A stretch of 64,000 bases of DNA from Occultella kanbiaonis (lineage in GTDB: Bacteria > Actinomycetota > Actinomycetes > Actinomycetales > Beutenbergiaceae), in the NCBI RefSeq assembly GCF_009708215.1, contig NZ_CP046175.1:372001-436000 (forward strand), read 5' to 3'. The position numbers and the translations under genes were made by a program. Numbering within the stretch: the first letter of the stretch is position 1; each line of letters starts with the position of its first letter. The notes below the pieces were generated by a model. That model did not search any database. It was not told the DNA's origin and saw nothing but the letters and a program-made list of their open reading frames with translations. This document shows, one piece after another, positions 24,726 to 34,638 of the stretch.

Positions 24726-27700
24726 TCACACGGCGCCGACCACGGGCTCAAAGCGCGCCGCGTCACTGCGGAAGTGGCCCGACGACGTCGTCTCCAGCCT
24801 GACCTGCGCGGTCCCGAGCGCGAGGTCGAAGAAGCCGAGTTGTCGCCACGCGCCGGCATCGGCCTGTTGGTCGACGATCACCAGCACGTCGGCGTCCGCG
24901 GTGACCACCGTGTAGGGGGCGGCGGTGGTGGTGGTCGCGTTCCCGGGGAACCAGACGCTGACCCGGTACCGCCCGGCCGGGGCGCTCGCGGCCCACGAGC
25001 ACGCGGCTCCGGTGAGCCCGCCGGCGTAGCGGCTGGCGCTGCCGTCGTGCCCGGGCAGGCTGCTCGGGCTCCAGGTCCCGGACTCGGTGTAACCCGGATC
25101 CTCGTTGTCGACCAGGAACATGCCGGCCGCATCCGCTGCCGTGATCGCGACGGCCGTGGCCGCGGTGGCGTCCGCGACGCTGAGCACGATCTCGTGCTGG
25201 GAGCCGACCACCGCATCGGCGGGTGCGGTCAGGGTGAACTCCACGTCCACGGAGCTCGCGGCAGCGAGGTCGATCGGGACCGTCTCGGGCACCACGGTCC
25301 AGCCGGGCGGCGTCCGGAGGGTCACGTCACCCCGGACCGGGGCATCGCTCTGGCTGCGAACCGTCGCGGTCAGCGTCGTCGCGGCACCCGGCGCCGGAAC
25401 CGCCGGGGCCTGCAGGGCTTCGATGGCCGGACGCAGCGAGGCCGCGTCGACCGGAAGGAAGCGGGTGGCGTCGATGCGGTGGTAGCCGGGGTTGCGCACC
25501 TCCACCTGCACGAATCCCTCGGAGCCGGCCTCGAACTCGAAGCGGCCCAGTGTGAACCAGCCGTTCGCGCCGGCCTGCTGGTCGACCTCGAACTCGTCCA
25601 CGCCGCCCAGGTGGTGCACGCTGTAGATCGCCGCCCGGGTGGTCTCCGGGTTCGTGGGGTACCAGATGGCGACGTCGTACAGCCCGGCGGTCCGCAGCTC
25701 CGGCCGCCAGGTGGCCGTGCCGCCGAGTTTGCCCTCCTCGCTGAACCGGGTGGCCGTGCCGTTCCAGCCGGCGAGGGTGCTGGGCAGCCAGAACCCGGCC
25801 TCCGTGTACCGCGGCCAGAGGTCGGCGTTGTCGATGATGACCTCGGTCCCGGCGATCTGGATGGTGAGGGCTCGCTCCGTGCGGTTCTCCAGGGTCGCCA
25901 CCAGTCGGTGGCCGGTGCCGGGGCGGGCCGTCGCCGCGGAGGTGAGCGTGACGCTGTACTCGCGTTCCTCCCGGCCGGGCACCTCGTAGGCGACCGTGGT
26001 AGCCGAGGCGGTCCAGCCCGCGGGCAGGCTCAGGGTGAGCGCACCACTGCGCGCGAGGGGCCCGACGTTCAGCACGGCGAACGTCACCTCCGTGGACTCG
26101 CCGGGCAGGGTGAGCCGAGCCGGCAGCGCGGTCAGGGCCGAGATCCGCAACGCCTCGAGGACGTTCACCTCGGCGCCGTCGAGGTCCGCCGTGCCACCGG
26201 ACCAGGAGGCGACGGCGGTCAGGGTCACCGGCCCGGCGGGCTGGGTACCGGGGACGGAGACGTCGAAGGTCCAGTCGGCGTGGCCGGTAGCGGGTACCAG
26301 CGCCGGTACGTCCACGGGCTCCGCGGTCCAGCCGTCGGGCAGGCCCAGCTGGACCTGCGCCGACGTCAGGTCGGAGTCGGTGCCGTTGCGGACCCGGGCA
26401 CGGGCCCGGAGGGTGTCGCCCGCCGTGGTGTCCGGGCTGATCTCGATCTCGCCGCACGCATCCACGCCGGGCGGGCAGACCCCGGTGACTGAGGACGGGA
26501 GGTGGAGGGTGTGGTCGGCCGTGGACACGTCGCCGTTCGTGAGCCGGTAGCTGAACGTGGCCGTCGGGTCGTCCACGCCGATGGACCACTCATAGGGGAA
26601 CACCTTCTCCGGCGCGTCCTGCCAGGTCCCTTCACCCACCCGGTAGCTGAGGTCGGTGGGCGTCTCGGTGTCGATCTGGACGTAGGCGTCGTACCCGTCG
26701 CGGGCCGGACGCGGCAGCAGCAGCGCACGGACCAGGCCGAAGTTCGACGTCGGGTCGGTGTCCTCCTCGTGGAAGCTGGCGCCGGAGCGGTCGGTCGCCG
26801 TCGGCTCCCAGTGCCACGGCACGTCCATGCTCACGCCTCGGACCACCACGGCGCGCAGTCCCTTGGCGGGGACGAGCACCCGCAGCCGTCCGCCGCGGAT
26901 CGTGGCGCTCTCGCGGGTCCCGTCCGCGTTGATCAGCTCGGCCTCGTAGCGGTTCCGGGTCTGGATCCCGGTCAGCTCCGGCGAGAACGTGACGGTGGCC
27001 ATGGAGGGGGTGGTCGTCTCGCTCGTCAGGCTGAGGTAGAGGCTGTCGTTGCCGACGGCCGTGATCCAGTTGAGCTGGTGGTCCGAGACGTCCACGATGC
27101 CGGGCGGGAAGTACGGCCAGACGCCGTCCTCGCCGTAGAACGAGCCGGGTGCGTGGCCGTACGTGGAGTACTTGAAGAACACGTAGTTCGACTCGAACTG
27201 ACGCGGGAAGCTGATCTGCCCGGCCGAGCGGGTGAGCTGCTCGGTGATCAGGTAGTCGAGCGCGAGACCGAGCTGGGCCGGGATGTGGTGGAAGTAGATG
27301 CAGGTGGTCCCCGGCGGGCCGGTGAGCGGGAAGTCCGGCTTCATGTTGGCGGCGACGAACTGCCGGTTGTAGTAGCCCGGGTAGTTCGTGAACCGGCCGA
27401 CCACCAGGTTGTGCGCGACCTCATGGATCAGCGTGTCGCCGGTGTGCTGGGCGAGCCGGAGCAGGAACGGCGCCCAGACCGGGATCATCGAGAACCCACC
27501 GCCCGGGTTCTCGATGTCGCGGCCGATCTTGTACGTGCTGAGCTGTTCGAACGTGACGCCGCTGGTCGAGACGACCCAGGCCGGCACCGACTCGGCGGGA
27601 ATGTCGTCGAGCGGGTAGTCGGGCAGCACCGGGCTGTCCGACCACCGGTCGAGCTGAGCATCGATGAACGGCTGGTTCGGCACCGTGACGTTCCCGCGCG

Positions 27701-29441
27701 GGATCGGGCGCACCTGGGTCTGGGTGATGTAGCGGCGCGCCTCGGCGAGGGAGGCGTCGAGGAAGTCGGTGTCCCCGGTGAGCTCGAACAGGACCAGGAG
27801 CTCGGTCCAGGCCTTCGAATAGTTGTAGCCGAAGTCGTTCTCGCCCCGGTTCGTCGTGTACGCCGTGACGATGTTGTCCCGGAGGTAGCGCCGCCCCTCG
27901 GCCGTGGCTTCGGCGAGGTAGGCCGGGTTCCCGGTGAGCTCGTACGCCTGCAGCGGCGTACTCATCGGGGTCCGAGCGTCCTTCGCGGGGCGCTGCGCGA
28001 TCACCCGCATGGCGAGCCGGTGCAACGCGCCGCTCTGCCCACGCGTCTGTCGGTAGAGCGGGACGAGGGTGGAGGCATCTCCGGTGATCTGCCCGACGCG
28101 GTACTTCTCGAGGCTGCCGTAGACCGGCTTGCCCTTGATCGGGCTGTGCCCGACGTCGGCCCGGGAGAGCTGGTACTCGATCAGCGGTCGGGCGCGCCGG
28201 TCGTAGAGGTCCGGGGTGCCGGTGAGGTGGAACGCGGAGAGCAGCACGCCCGCGATCGGGGTCCGGACCGCCTGGTCGTTCTCGATGTCCACGAACCCCT
28301 TGGCGCGGTTCCACCAGCCGCTGAAGGACGGTACGAACGCCTCGCTGTCGTCCTCGGCGGGTTCGATCATGGTGAGGTCGATCAGGTTGAACACCGTCTG
28401 GGTCAGCGACGTGTCGAACACGTTCTCCCGGTAGTCGGTGTAGCCGTACTCGTCGTGGACCACGGCGGCGTAGGCCTCGTGCAGCGGCCCCGGCGCAGCG
28501 TAGATCCCGAAGGCGTAGCCGAACGCCTCGCCTGCCGCGAGGGACGAGCGCCGCCCGGCCTGCGGTGCGTACGCGACGGGCTGGACGTCGCGGGTGTCGT
28601 TGCGCAGGCTCATCCCGAACGGTTGACCGTCGGGTCCGAGTTCGCGCTCGTGCTCGAACTCCAGAACCTCGGCGGGGGTGTACAGCCCGAGCGTGACGGG
28701 ACCGCCGTCGACCCGGTGCTCGGCCAGTGTCATGGGTGCCATGAGTTCCCAGGCGCCGAGGGACTGGGCGTCCTCGATGACCCGGGCGTGCTGGCGGGTG
28801 CCGCACAGCACCTCGTCCACCTCGTCGGGCTGGCGGGTGTCGAAGGACTGGTAGCCGACCACGTAGTGCTGGGCCTGAGCGGCGGTGACGGTCCACTGCA
28901 CCTCGGGGTTGTCACCGTCGAGGTTCCAGCGCACCACGAGGTCGTAGGCGTCGGGCACGCTGCTGCGCAGTTCGACGGTGCGCCGCCCGACCTGCTCCAT
29001 CGAGTCGAACGCCACCCAGTTCGGGTGCATCGACGCGTAGTAGTCGTTGGGGCTGCCTTCCTCGCCGGTGAGCACCACCCACTGTTCGTCGAAGCGCCGC
29101 TCCGGCGAGGTGACCGGCAACCAACCGGACGACGTGCGCACCTCCAGATCCCGCACATAGGTGCCGCCGCCGGTCCAGGTGGCCCGGTGCATGGTGAGGC
29201 GGTGGCGTGGCCCGGTCACCTGGAGCAGCTCGGTCACGTCCAGGTCGGGCATCTCGATACGGCGCAGCGCGTCCGGTAGCGGTGCGTTCGTCACGGTGTC
29301 CGCGGCGGCTGCCGTGGGGTTCAGGGCGCCCAGCACCGGGGGCAGGACCGCGGCCCCCACGAGGAGGCGGATCGCGGAACGACGGGAGATTGCCCCAACA
29401 CTATTTGGGGCAGCGATCGAATCTATGGCTTCATCGCGCAT
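24726..29441 (-). CDS. Very large Tat-secreted protein with two golvesin-type C-terminal modules, probable glycan-active enzyme
   Basis: A 1571-residue exported protein. Seen: twin-arginine signal (SRRSAIRLLVGAAVLPPVLG, Arg20-21) cleaved near PTAAAAD; a beta-rich N-terminal region about 50-330; a helical, Trp/Tyr-rich toroid-like region about 340-800 (SFSGWWNRAKGF, NDFGYNYSKAWTELLVLFEL, HIPAQLGLALDYL); an HEVAH sequence at 673-677; then beta-sandwich and NEW3-like domains about 960-1195 and 1335-1435. Golvesin/xanthan-lyase-type modules lie at about 1200-1330 (RYTEAGFWLPS, YDVAIWYPTNP, VDQQAGANGWFTLG) and 1443-1571. I infer a polysaccharide lyase or hydrolase but see no assignable catalytic motif; the HEVAH could also mean a zinc site. 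ATG 29441 is the only in-frame start before the signal, without a Shine-Dalgarno site, so the message may be leaderless. Confidence 0.8.
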   Translation of the reverse strand: MRDEAIDSIAAPNSVGAISRRSAIRLLVGAAVLPPVLGALNPTAAAADTVTNAPLPDALRRIEMPDLDVTELLQVTGPRHRLTMHRATWTGGGTYVRDLEVRTSSGWLPVTSPERRFDEQWVVLTGEEGSPNDYYASMHPNWVAFDSMEQVGRRTVELRSSVPDAYDLVVRWNLDGDNPEVQWTVTAAQAQHYVVGYQSFDTRQPDEVDEVLCGTRQHARVIEDAQSLGAWELMAPMTLAEHRVDGGPVTLGLYTPAEVLEFEHERELGPDGQPFGMSLRNDTRDVQPVAYAPQAGRRSSLAAGEAFGYAFGIYAAPGPLHEAYAAVVHDEYGYTDYRENVFDTSLTQTVFNLIDLTMIEPAEDDSEAFVPSFSGWWNRAKGFVDIENDQAVRTPIAGVLLSAFHLTGTPDLYDRRARPLIEYQLSRADVGHSPIKGKPVYGSLEKYRVGQITGDASTLVPLYRQTRGQSGALHRLAMRVIAQRPAKDARTPMSTPLQAYELTGNPAYLAEATAEGRRYLRDNIVTAYTTNRGENDFGYNYSKAWTELLVLFELTGDTDFLDASLAEARRYITQTQVRPIPRGNVTVPNQPFIDAQLDRWSDSPVLPDYPLDDIPAESVPAWVVSTSGVTFEQLSTYKIGRDIENPGGGFSMIPVWAPFLLRLAQHTGDTLIHEVAHNLVVGRFTNYPGYYNRQFVAANMKPDFPLTGPPGTTCIYFHHIPAQLGLALDYLITEQLTRSAGQISFPRQFESNYVFFKYSTYGHAPGSFYGEDGVWPYFPPGIVDVSDHQLNWITAVGNDSLYLSLTSETTTPSMATVTFSPELTGIQTRNRYEAELINADGTRESATIRGGRLRVLVPAKGLRAVVVRGVSMDVPWHWEPTATDRSGASFHEEDTDPTSNFGLVRALLLPRPARDGYDAYVQIDTETPTDLSYRVGEGTWQDAPEKVFPYEWSIGVDDPTATFSYRLTNGDVSTADHTLHLPSSVTGVCPPGVDACGEIEISPDTTAGDTLRARARVRNGTDSDLTSAQVQLGLPDGWTAEPVDVPALVPATGHADWTFDVSVPGTQPAGPVTLTAVASWSGGTADLDGAEVNVLEALRISALTALPARLTLPGESTEVTFAVLNVGPLARSGALTLSLPAGWTASATTVAYEVPGREEREYSVTLTSAATARPGTGHRLVATLENRTERALTIQIAGTEVIIDNADLWPRYTEAGFWLPSTLAGWNGTATRFSEEGKLGGTATWRPELRTAGLYDVAIWYPTNPETTRAAIYSVHHLGGVDEFEVDQQAGANGWFTLGRFEFEAGSEGFVQVEVRNPGYHRIDATRFLPVDAASLRPAIEALQAPAVPAPGAATTLTATVRSQSDAPVRGDVTLRTPPGWTVVPETVPIDLAAASSVDVEFTLTAPADAVVGSQHEIVLSVADATAATAVAITAADAAGMFLVDNEDPGYTESGTWSPSSLPGHDGSASRYAGGLTGAACSWAASAPAGRYRVSVWFPGNATTTTAAPYTVVTADADVLVIVDQQADAGAWRQLGFFDLALGTAQVRLETTSSGHFRSDAARFEPVVGAV
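29391..29412. repeat. 8-bp perfect inverted repeat inside the start region of the golvesin-domain gene
   Basis: TGCCCCAA (29391-29398) and TTGGGGCA (29405-29412) flank a 6-bp spacer within codons 10-17 of the large secreted protein, with a further perfect palindrome GTGCATGCAC at 29452-29461 just upstream of its ATG. Either may be a repressor site or, as RNA, a hairpin close to the start codon. It is unusual for low-GC-skewed operator-like sequence to sit inside the coding start. Confidence 0.5.
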
Positions 29442-29550
29442 GTGGTAGATAGTGCATGCACCAACGTGAGGGCGTCAAGGACTGATCGAGACCTCTCTCG
29501 CTCTTCCCAGGGCGCGGGCGGTGATCGGTGGAGGCGGAGACGCAGGGCCG

Positions 29551-32500
29551 TCAGCGCACCAGCGAGCGCAGGTTCCGGAGCGCGACCGACAGCGGCGCCA
29601 CGTCGGCGCCCTCGAGCGCCGTGATGGTGGCCACCGAATCCTGGACCCGGGTCAGGGCCGTGCCCGCGGCCCCGGTCCAGGTCGCCAACCGTTGTTCGGG
29701 GTCCGTGTCGCCAGGGGTGGCCGCCTGCACCGTGCGGGTCAGCGAGGCGAGGGTCCCGTAGAGGTCGTCGCGCATGGCTGCGCGGGCGAGGGCGTCCCAC
29801 CTGTCGTCCAGGGGCAGGCCGGCCACCTGGATGAGCAGGTCGTCCACCTGGAACCGGTCGGAGACGGCGAAGTACAGGCCCGCCACGGCGGTCAGGTCCT
29901 CACCGGAGGCGCCGGCGAGCTCGACCACGTCCAGGAGGGACAGTGCGGGCAGCAGTCCGGCCGCACGCTCGGCCTGTTCGGTCGGTACACCGGCCTCGGT
30001 GAGGGCGGTGGCACGGGCGTGGAACCGGTCCAGCTCGGCGCCGCGCAGCAGAACGGGCAGTTGCGGCGTCAGCTCGCCCACCGGCCCGGCGAACACCTCG
30101 ACGGCCTCGGCCACGTCCACCTCGTCGGGACGGTGCTGCACGAACCATCGCGAGCCCCGATCCAGGAGCCGCCGGAAGTCGAGGTACAGCTGGGTCTGCA
30201 CGGCGGCGTCCACCTTGTTGTCCAGAGCCTCGACGGCCGCGACGAAGTGCTCCATGGCGAAGACCTCGCGGCACGCGACGAAGGCCCGGGTGACCTGCTC
30301 GCTGGAGGCGCCGGTCTCGTCGCCGGCGCGGAACGCGAACGTGATGCCACCCCGGTTCACCATGGAGTTCACCACCGAGTTCACGATGATCTCCCGGCGC
30401 AGCGGGTGCTCGGGGAGCCGGTCGCCGTAGGCCTCCCGCAGCGGCGCCGGGAAGTACTCGGCCAGGGTCCGGGTGAACCACGGCCCGTCGGCCAGGGAGG
30501 TGGATGCCAGGTCGGCCTTCAGCGCGAGTTTCGCGTAGGCGACCAGCACCGCGAACTCGGGCCTGGTCAGGCCCTGGCCGGCGGCGTCCCGTTCGGCGAT
30601 CTGCCGGTCGGTGGGCAGGAACTCCACGGCGCGGTCCAGCTCGCCGCGCCCCTCCAGCCACTGGATGAGGCGGTGGTGCACGGCGAGCATCTCGTGTGCG
30701 TGCGCGCGGGAGTTGCCCAGCAGCACGTTCTGCACGTAATTGTCGCGGAGCACCTGCGCGGCCACCTCGTCGGTCATCGACGCGAGCAGCTCGTTGCGCT
30801 GGTCGAGGGTCAGCTCCCCGTCCCGGGTGAGCGCGGTGAGCAGGATCTTGATGTTCACCTCGCGGTCGGAGGTACCGACTCCGGCGGAGTTGTCGATGGC
30901 GTCGGTGTTGATCCGTACCCCGTGCATGGCCGCCTCGACCCTGCCGAGCTGACTCACGCCCAGGTTGCCGCCCTCGACGAGCACCTGGCAGCGCAGTTCG
31001 CGCCCGTCCACCCGGATCGCGTCGTTCGCGCGGTCGCCGATCTCGGCATTGGCCTCGGCGGACGCCTTCACATAGGTGCCGATGCCGCCGTTGTAGACGA
31101 GGTCCACCGGGGCGAGCAGGATCGCGTGGATCAGCTCGGCGGGGGTGAGGCCGGTGACGTCGTCGGCGAGGCCGAGCACCTGCCGGGTCTCCGGGCCGAT
31201 CGGCACCGACTTCGCCGACCGCGAGAACACGCCACCGCCGGCGCTGATCAGTTCCGGGGTGTAATCGGCCCAGCTCGAGCGCGGCAGGTCGAAGAGGCGA
31301 CGCCGCTCCGCGAAGGAGGCTGCGGCGTCGGGCGTGGGGTCGATGAAGACGTCCCGGTGGTCGAAGGCCGCGACGAGCCGGATGTGCTCCGAGAGCAGCA
31401 TCCCGTTGCCGAACACGTCCCCGCTCATGTCTCCGATGCCGACGACGGTGAAGTCCTCGGTCTGGCTGTCCACTCCCATCTCACGGAAGTGGCGCTTGGT
31501 CGACTCCCAGGCACCGCGGGCCGTGATGCCCATCTCCTTGTGGTCGTACCCCGCGGACCCGCCGGAGGCGAACGCGTCGTCGAGCCAGAAGCCGTACTCC
31601 GCGGAGATCGAGTTGGCCAGGTCGCTGAACGCGGCGGTGCCCTTGTCCGCGGCCACCACCAGGTAGGAGTCGTCACCGTCGTGGCGGACCACGCGCTCGG
31701 GCGGGACCACCTCGGACCCGACCCGGTTGTCGGTGACGTCGAGCAGGCCGCGGATGAACGCCGAGTAGGCGGACCGGCCCTCCGCGAGCCACGCGGCACG
31801 GTCGGCTGCCGGATCCGGCAGACGCTTCGCGAAGAAGCCACCCTTGGACCCGGTCGGCACGATCACGGCGTTCTTGACCATCTGGGCCTTCACCAGGCCG
31901 AGTACCTCGGTGCGGAAGTCCTCGCGACGGTCGCTCCAGCGCAGCCCACCACGGGCGACGGCTCCGAAGCGCAGGTGCACGCCCTCCACCTGCGGCGAGT
32001 ACACCCAGATCTCGAACCGTGGTTTCGGGGACGGCAGGCCCGGAACCAGGTGGCAGTCCAGCTTGAGGCTGACCCGGTCGGTGGGTTCGCCGTCCTCGCC
32101 GACTGCGCCGGACCTGAAGAAGTTGGTGCGCAGGGTCGCGCCGATGACGCCCACGAACGAACGCACGATGCGGTCCTGGTCCAGGCTGGCCACCTGCTCC
32201 AGGTCGGCGTCGATCTCGGCGGTGATCCGGGCCTGGGCGGCGTCGCGATCGCCGCCCTCGACCGTGCTGTCCGGGTCGAAGCGTGTCTCGAACAGGGCCA
32301 CCACCCGTGCGGCCAGATGGGGGTTCGCCACCAGGGCCGCCTCGAGATACTCGACGCTGAACGTCGAGCCGATCTGACGCAGGTAGCGCGCGATCGTGCG
32401 CAGGATGACCACCTGCCGCCAGGCCAGTCCGGAGCTCAGCACGAGCGCGTTCAGGCCGTCGCTCTCCGCTCGGCCGCCGTCCACGGCGAGGAACGCGGCC

Positions 32501-34398
32501 TCGAACGCGGTCGCGGCGTCCGCCTGCGCGTCCCAGAGGTCCGCGCTCGGGGTGCGCAGCCCGAAGTCGTAGATCCGCACGGTGTCCTCGGCGTCGCCGG
32601 TGATCAGGTACGGACGCTCGTCGGCAACCACGACGCCGAGGTGGCTGAAGATGGGCAGCATGGCGGTCAGGCTCAGGGGTTCGCGGCGGTAGACCTTCAA
32701 GCGTCGCTCGGTCGGCTCGCCGCGGTCCGGGTCGTACAGGTGCACCCTGGTGTCGCCCGGCGCGAGCGCCTGCAATTGGGCCAGGTCGTAGGTGGCGGCG
32801 TCGGCGCCGAAGTCCTCCTTGTATGCCTCCGGGAAGCCGTACACGTAGCCCCGGCCGGCGGCTGGGTCATCGGTGGGTGAGACGTGCAGCGCGTCGAGGA
32901 GGTCCTCCTCCCAGGTACGGGTCGCCCGCAGCAGCCGCTCCTGGACGGCGCCCGTGTCGACGTCCGGGATGTCGGAGCCGCGCGGGACCCTGACCACGAA
33001 GTGCAGCTGGGCCAGCGGCGACTCGCTCACTCGCGTGGTGAAGTCCACGTGCTCGGCGCCGTAGGCCTCCCGCAGGATGGCCTCCATCCGCAACCGGACC
33101 ACCGTGTTGTACCGGTCTCGGGGGATGTAGACGAGCGCCGAGACGAACCGGCCGAACTCGTCCTTGCGCAGGAAGAGCTTCGCCTTGCGGCGCTCCTGCA
33201 GGTACAGGACGTCGGAGGCGACCTCCCAGAGCGTGTCCACGTCGGTCTGGAACAGCTCGTCGCGCGGGTAGGCCTCGAGCACCCCGAGCAGGTCCTTGGC
33301 CGAGTGCGAGTGGGCGGCGAAACCGCTACGGGCGAGGACGGCGCGGACCTTCTCGGCAGCGATCGGAAGGCGAAGGACCGAGTCCGCGTACGCCGTCGAC
33401 GTGAACATCCCGAGGAACCGGCGTTCGCCGATGACGTTGCCGTCGGCATCGAACGTGCGGATGCCGATGTAGTCCAGGTACACGGGGCGGTGCACGGTGG
33501 CCCGCGAGTTCGCCTTCGTGATGGTCAGCAACCGCGGTTCGCGGGCATTCTCCTGGGCCTCGGGGCGCAGCCGCGAGAACTCGTGGTCAGCGCCGGGTTC
33601 GCCGCGGAGGATCCCGAGCCCGCTGCCGCTCACCGGGCGCAGCACGTCCTCGCCGTCGACGGTGTCGAGGGTGTACTCGCGGTACCCGAGGAATGTGAAG
33701 TGATCATCGGCGAGCCAGCGCAGGAACTGCTCGGTCGGCTCCACCTCGTCCTGGTCGACGGTGGGTGGGGCGCCGGCCTCGAGCTGGCGGGCGAGCCCCT
33801 CGCACGCGTGCCGCATGGCGGCCCAGTCGACGACGGTGCGGCGCACGTCCGAGAGGACGGACTCCAGCCGCGCGGTGAGTTCGATGCGGGCGGCCTCGGT
33901 GGCGATCCGGTCGATGGCGATGTGCATCCACGACTCGACGGTGCCGGCAGCCGTCGGCGGACGCTCCTCGCGGACCGCGGTGAGCGCGCCGGCCTCGTCC
34001 CGGCGGACCACGATCTGGGGGTGCACGATCAGGTACACCACCCGCCCGTGGTCGGAGAGCGCCGCGGTGACGGAGTCCACCAGGAACGGCATGTCATCGG
34101 TGCAGATCTGCACGATCGTGTGCTTGCTCTGCCAGCCGTCCTCCGGCAGCGTCGGGGTGAACACGCGCACCAGCGTCTCGTCGGCGCCGCGGTGCTGCGC
34201 CAGGGTCGACATCGACCGGACCATGCCGAGGACGTCACGGGGCTCGCGTTCGGCCAGGTCCTCGGTCGCGACATGCTCAAGGATCCGGTCCACGAGCGGG
34301 ATCAGGTGGTTTTCGCCGGCGTGTTCCGCGAGGTCGGTGACCGCCCGGAGGATGGCCCCCCGCGTCGATCCGGTCGGGACGGTCGCTGCCGAGTTCAT
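29551..34398 (-). CDS. gdh: NAD-specific glutamate dehydrogenase, large (180-kDa) type
   Basis: A 1615-residue cytoplasmic enzyme that oxidatively deaminates glutamate to 2-oxoglutarate and ammonium with NAD. Seen: a long N-terminal ACT-like regulatory region about 40-700 (LPEDGWQSKHTIVQICTDDM, LAHY-like FLRWLADDHFTFLGYREYTL), the catalytic domain about 700-1260 with GGLRWSDRREDFRTEVLGLV, KAQMVKNAVIVPTGSKGGFF bearing the conserved Lys pair, GIGDMSGDVFGNGML for NAD binding and ANDAIRVDGRELRCQVLVEG, then a C-terminal helical domain. The length matches the L_180 class of streptomycetes and relatives. GGGTGG precedes ATG 34398 closely, and a perfect CGCGATTCGCG palindrome lies about 36 bp upstream (34434-34444). 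It appears monocistronic; the secreted-protein gene follows after 109 bp with its own likely promoter. Confidence 0.96.
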   Translation of the reverse strand: MNSAATVPTGSTRGAILRAVTDLAEHAGENHLIPLVDRILEHVATEDLAEREPRDVLGMVRSMSTLAQHRGADETLVRVFTPTLPEDGWQSKHTIVQICTDDMPFLVDSVTAALSDHGRVVYLIVHPQIVVRRDEAGALTAVREERPPTAAGTVESWMHIAIDRIATEAARIELTARLESVLSDVRRTVVDWAAMRHACEGLARQLEAGAPPTVDQDEVEPTEQFLRWLADDHFTFLGYREYTLDTVDGEDVLRPVSGSGLGILRGEPGADHEFSRLRPEAQENAREPRLLTITKANSRATVHRPVYLDYIGIRTFDADGNVIGERRFLGMFTSTAYADSVLRLPIAAEKVRAVLARSGFAAHSHSAKDLLGVLEAYPRDELFQTDVDTLWEVASDVLYLQERRKAKLFLRKDEFGRFVSALVYIPRDRYNTVVRLRMEAILREAYGAEHVDFTTRVSESPLAQLHFVVRVPRGSDIPDVDTGAVQERLLRATRTWEEDLLDALHVSPTDDPAAGRGYVYGFPEAYKEDFGADAATYDLAQLQALAPGDTRVHLYDPDRGEPTERRLKVYRREPLSLTAMLPIFSHLGVVVADERPYLITGDAEDTVRIYDFGLRTPSADLWDAQADAATAFEAAFLAVDGGRAESDGLNALVLSSGLAWRQVVILRTIARYLRQIGSTFSVEYLEAALVANPHLAARVVALFETRFDPDSTVEGGDRDAAQARITAEIDADLEQVASLDQDRIVRSFVGVIGATLRTNFFRSGAVGEDGEPTDRVSLKLDCHLVPGLPSPKPRFEIWVYSPQVEGVHLRFGAVARGGLRWSDRREDFRTEVLGLVKAQMVKNAVIVPTGSKGGFFAKRLPDPAADRAAWLAEGRSAYSAFIRGLLDVTDNRVGSEVVPPERVVRHDGDDSYLVVAADKGTAAFSDLANSISAEYGFWLDDAFASGGSAGYDHKEMGITARGAWESTKRHFREMGVDSQTEDFTVVGIGDMSGDVFGNGMLLSEHIRLVAAFDHRDVFIDPTPDAAASFAERRRLFDLPRSSWADYTPELISAGGGVFSRSAKSVPIGPETRQVLGLADDVTGLTPAELIHAILLAPVDLVYNGGIGTYVKASAEANAEIGDRANDAIRVDGRELRCQVLVEGGNLGVSQLGRVEAAMHGVRINTDAIDNSAGVGTSDREVNIKILLTALTRDGELTLDQRNELLASMTDEVAAQVLRDNYVQNVLLGNSRAHAHEMLAVHHRLIQWLEGRGELDRAVEFLPTDRQIAERDAAGQGLTRPEFAVLVAYAKLALKADLASTSLADGPWFTRTLAEYFPAPLREAYGDRLPEHPLRREIIVNSVVNSMVNRGGITFAFRAGDETGASSEQVTRAFVACREVFAMEHFVAAVEALDNKVDAAVQTQLYLDFRRLLDRGSRWFVQHRPDEVDVAEAVEVFAGPVGELTPQLPVLLRGAELDRFHARATALTEAGVPTEQAERAAGLLPALSLLDVVELAGASGEDLTAVAGLYFAVSDRFQVDDLLIQVAGLPLDDRWDALARAAMRDDLYGTLASLTRTVQAATPGDTDPEQRLATWTGAAGTALTRVQDSVATITALEGADVAPLSVALRNLRSLVR

Positions 34399-34638
34399 TG
34401 CCCACCCATTTGAGTCGCTCTCACGCCTGTGTACGCGATTCGCGAGTCTATCCAGATTGTGAGACGCGGGCAGGTCGAGTCCCGCAGCCGGTTCGCCACC
34501 GGCGTCGGCGTCGGCGCGGCCGCCCGCGCCGGGGCGTGATCGACGGCCGAATCATTGTCCGCCCGGCTGCGATCGGCCGGTAGTGTGCACCCACGTGCCC
34601 GCCTTCCTGTGTGCGGGCGTCCCCCAACGAGGAGAACG

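Noticed and set aside
24366-29279. Long plus-strand frames (708 and 925 codons) opposite the large secreted protein
   Set aside because: No domain recognised and amino-acid composition typical of antisense shadows; the minus-strand protein has signal peptide and repeated modules.
29521-32880. A 1119-codon open frame on the plus strand opposite the glutamate dehydrogenase gene
   Set aside because: High GC removes stop codons on the opposite strand; composition is shadow-like (Val/Gly/Arg/His rich), and the minus strand has a complete, clearly recognised enzyme.
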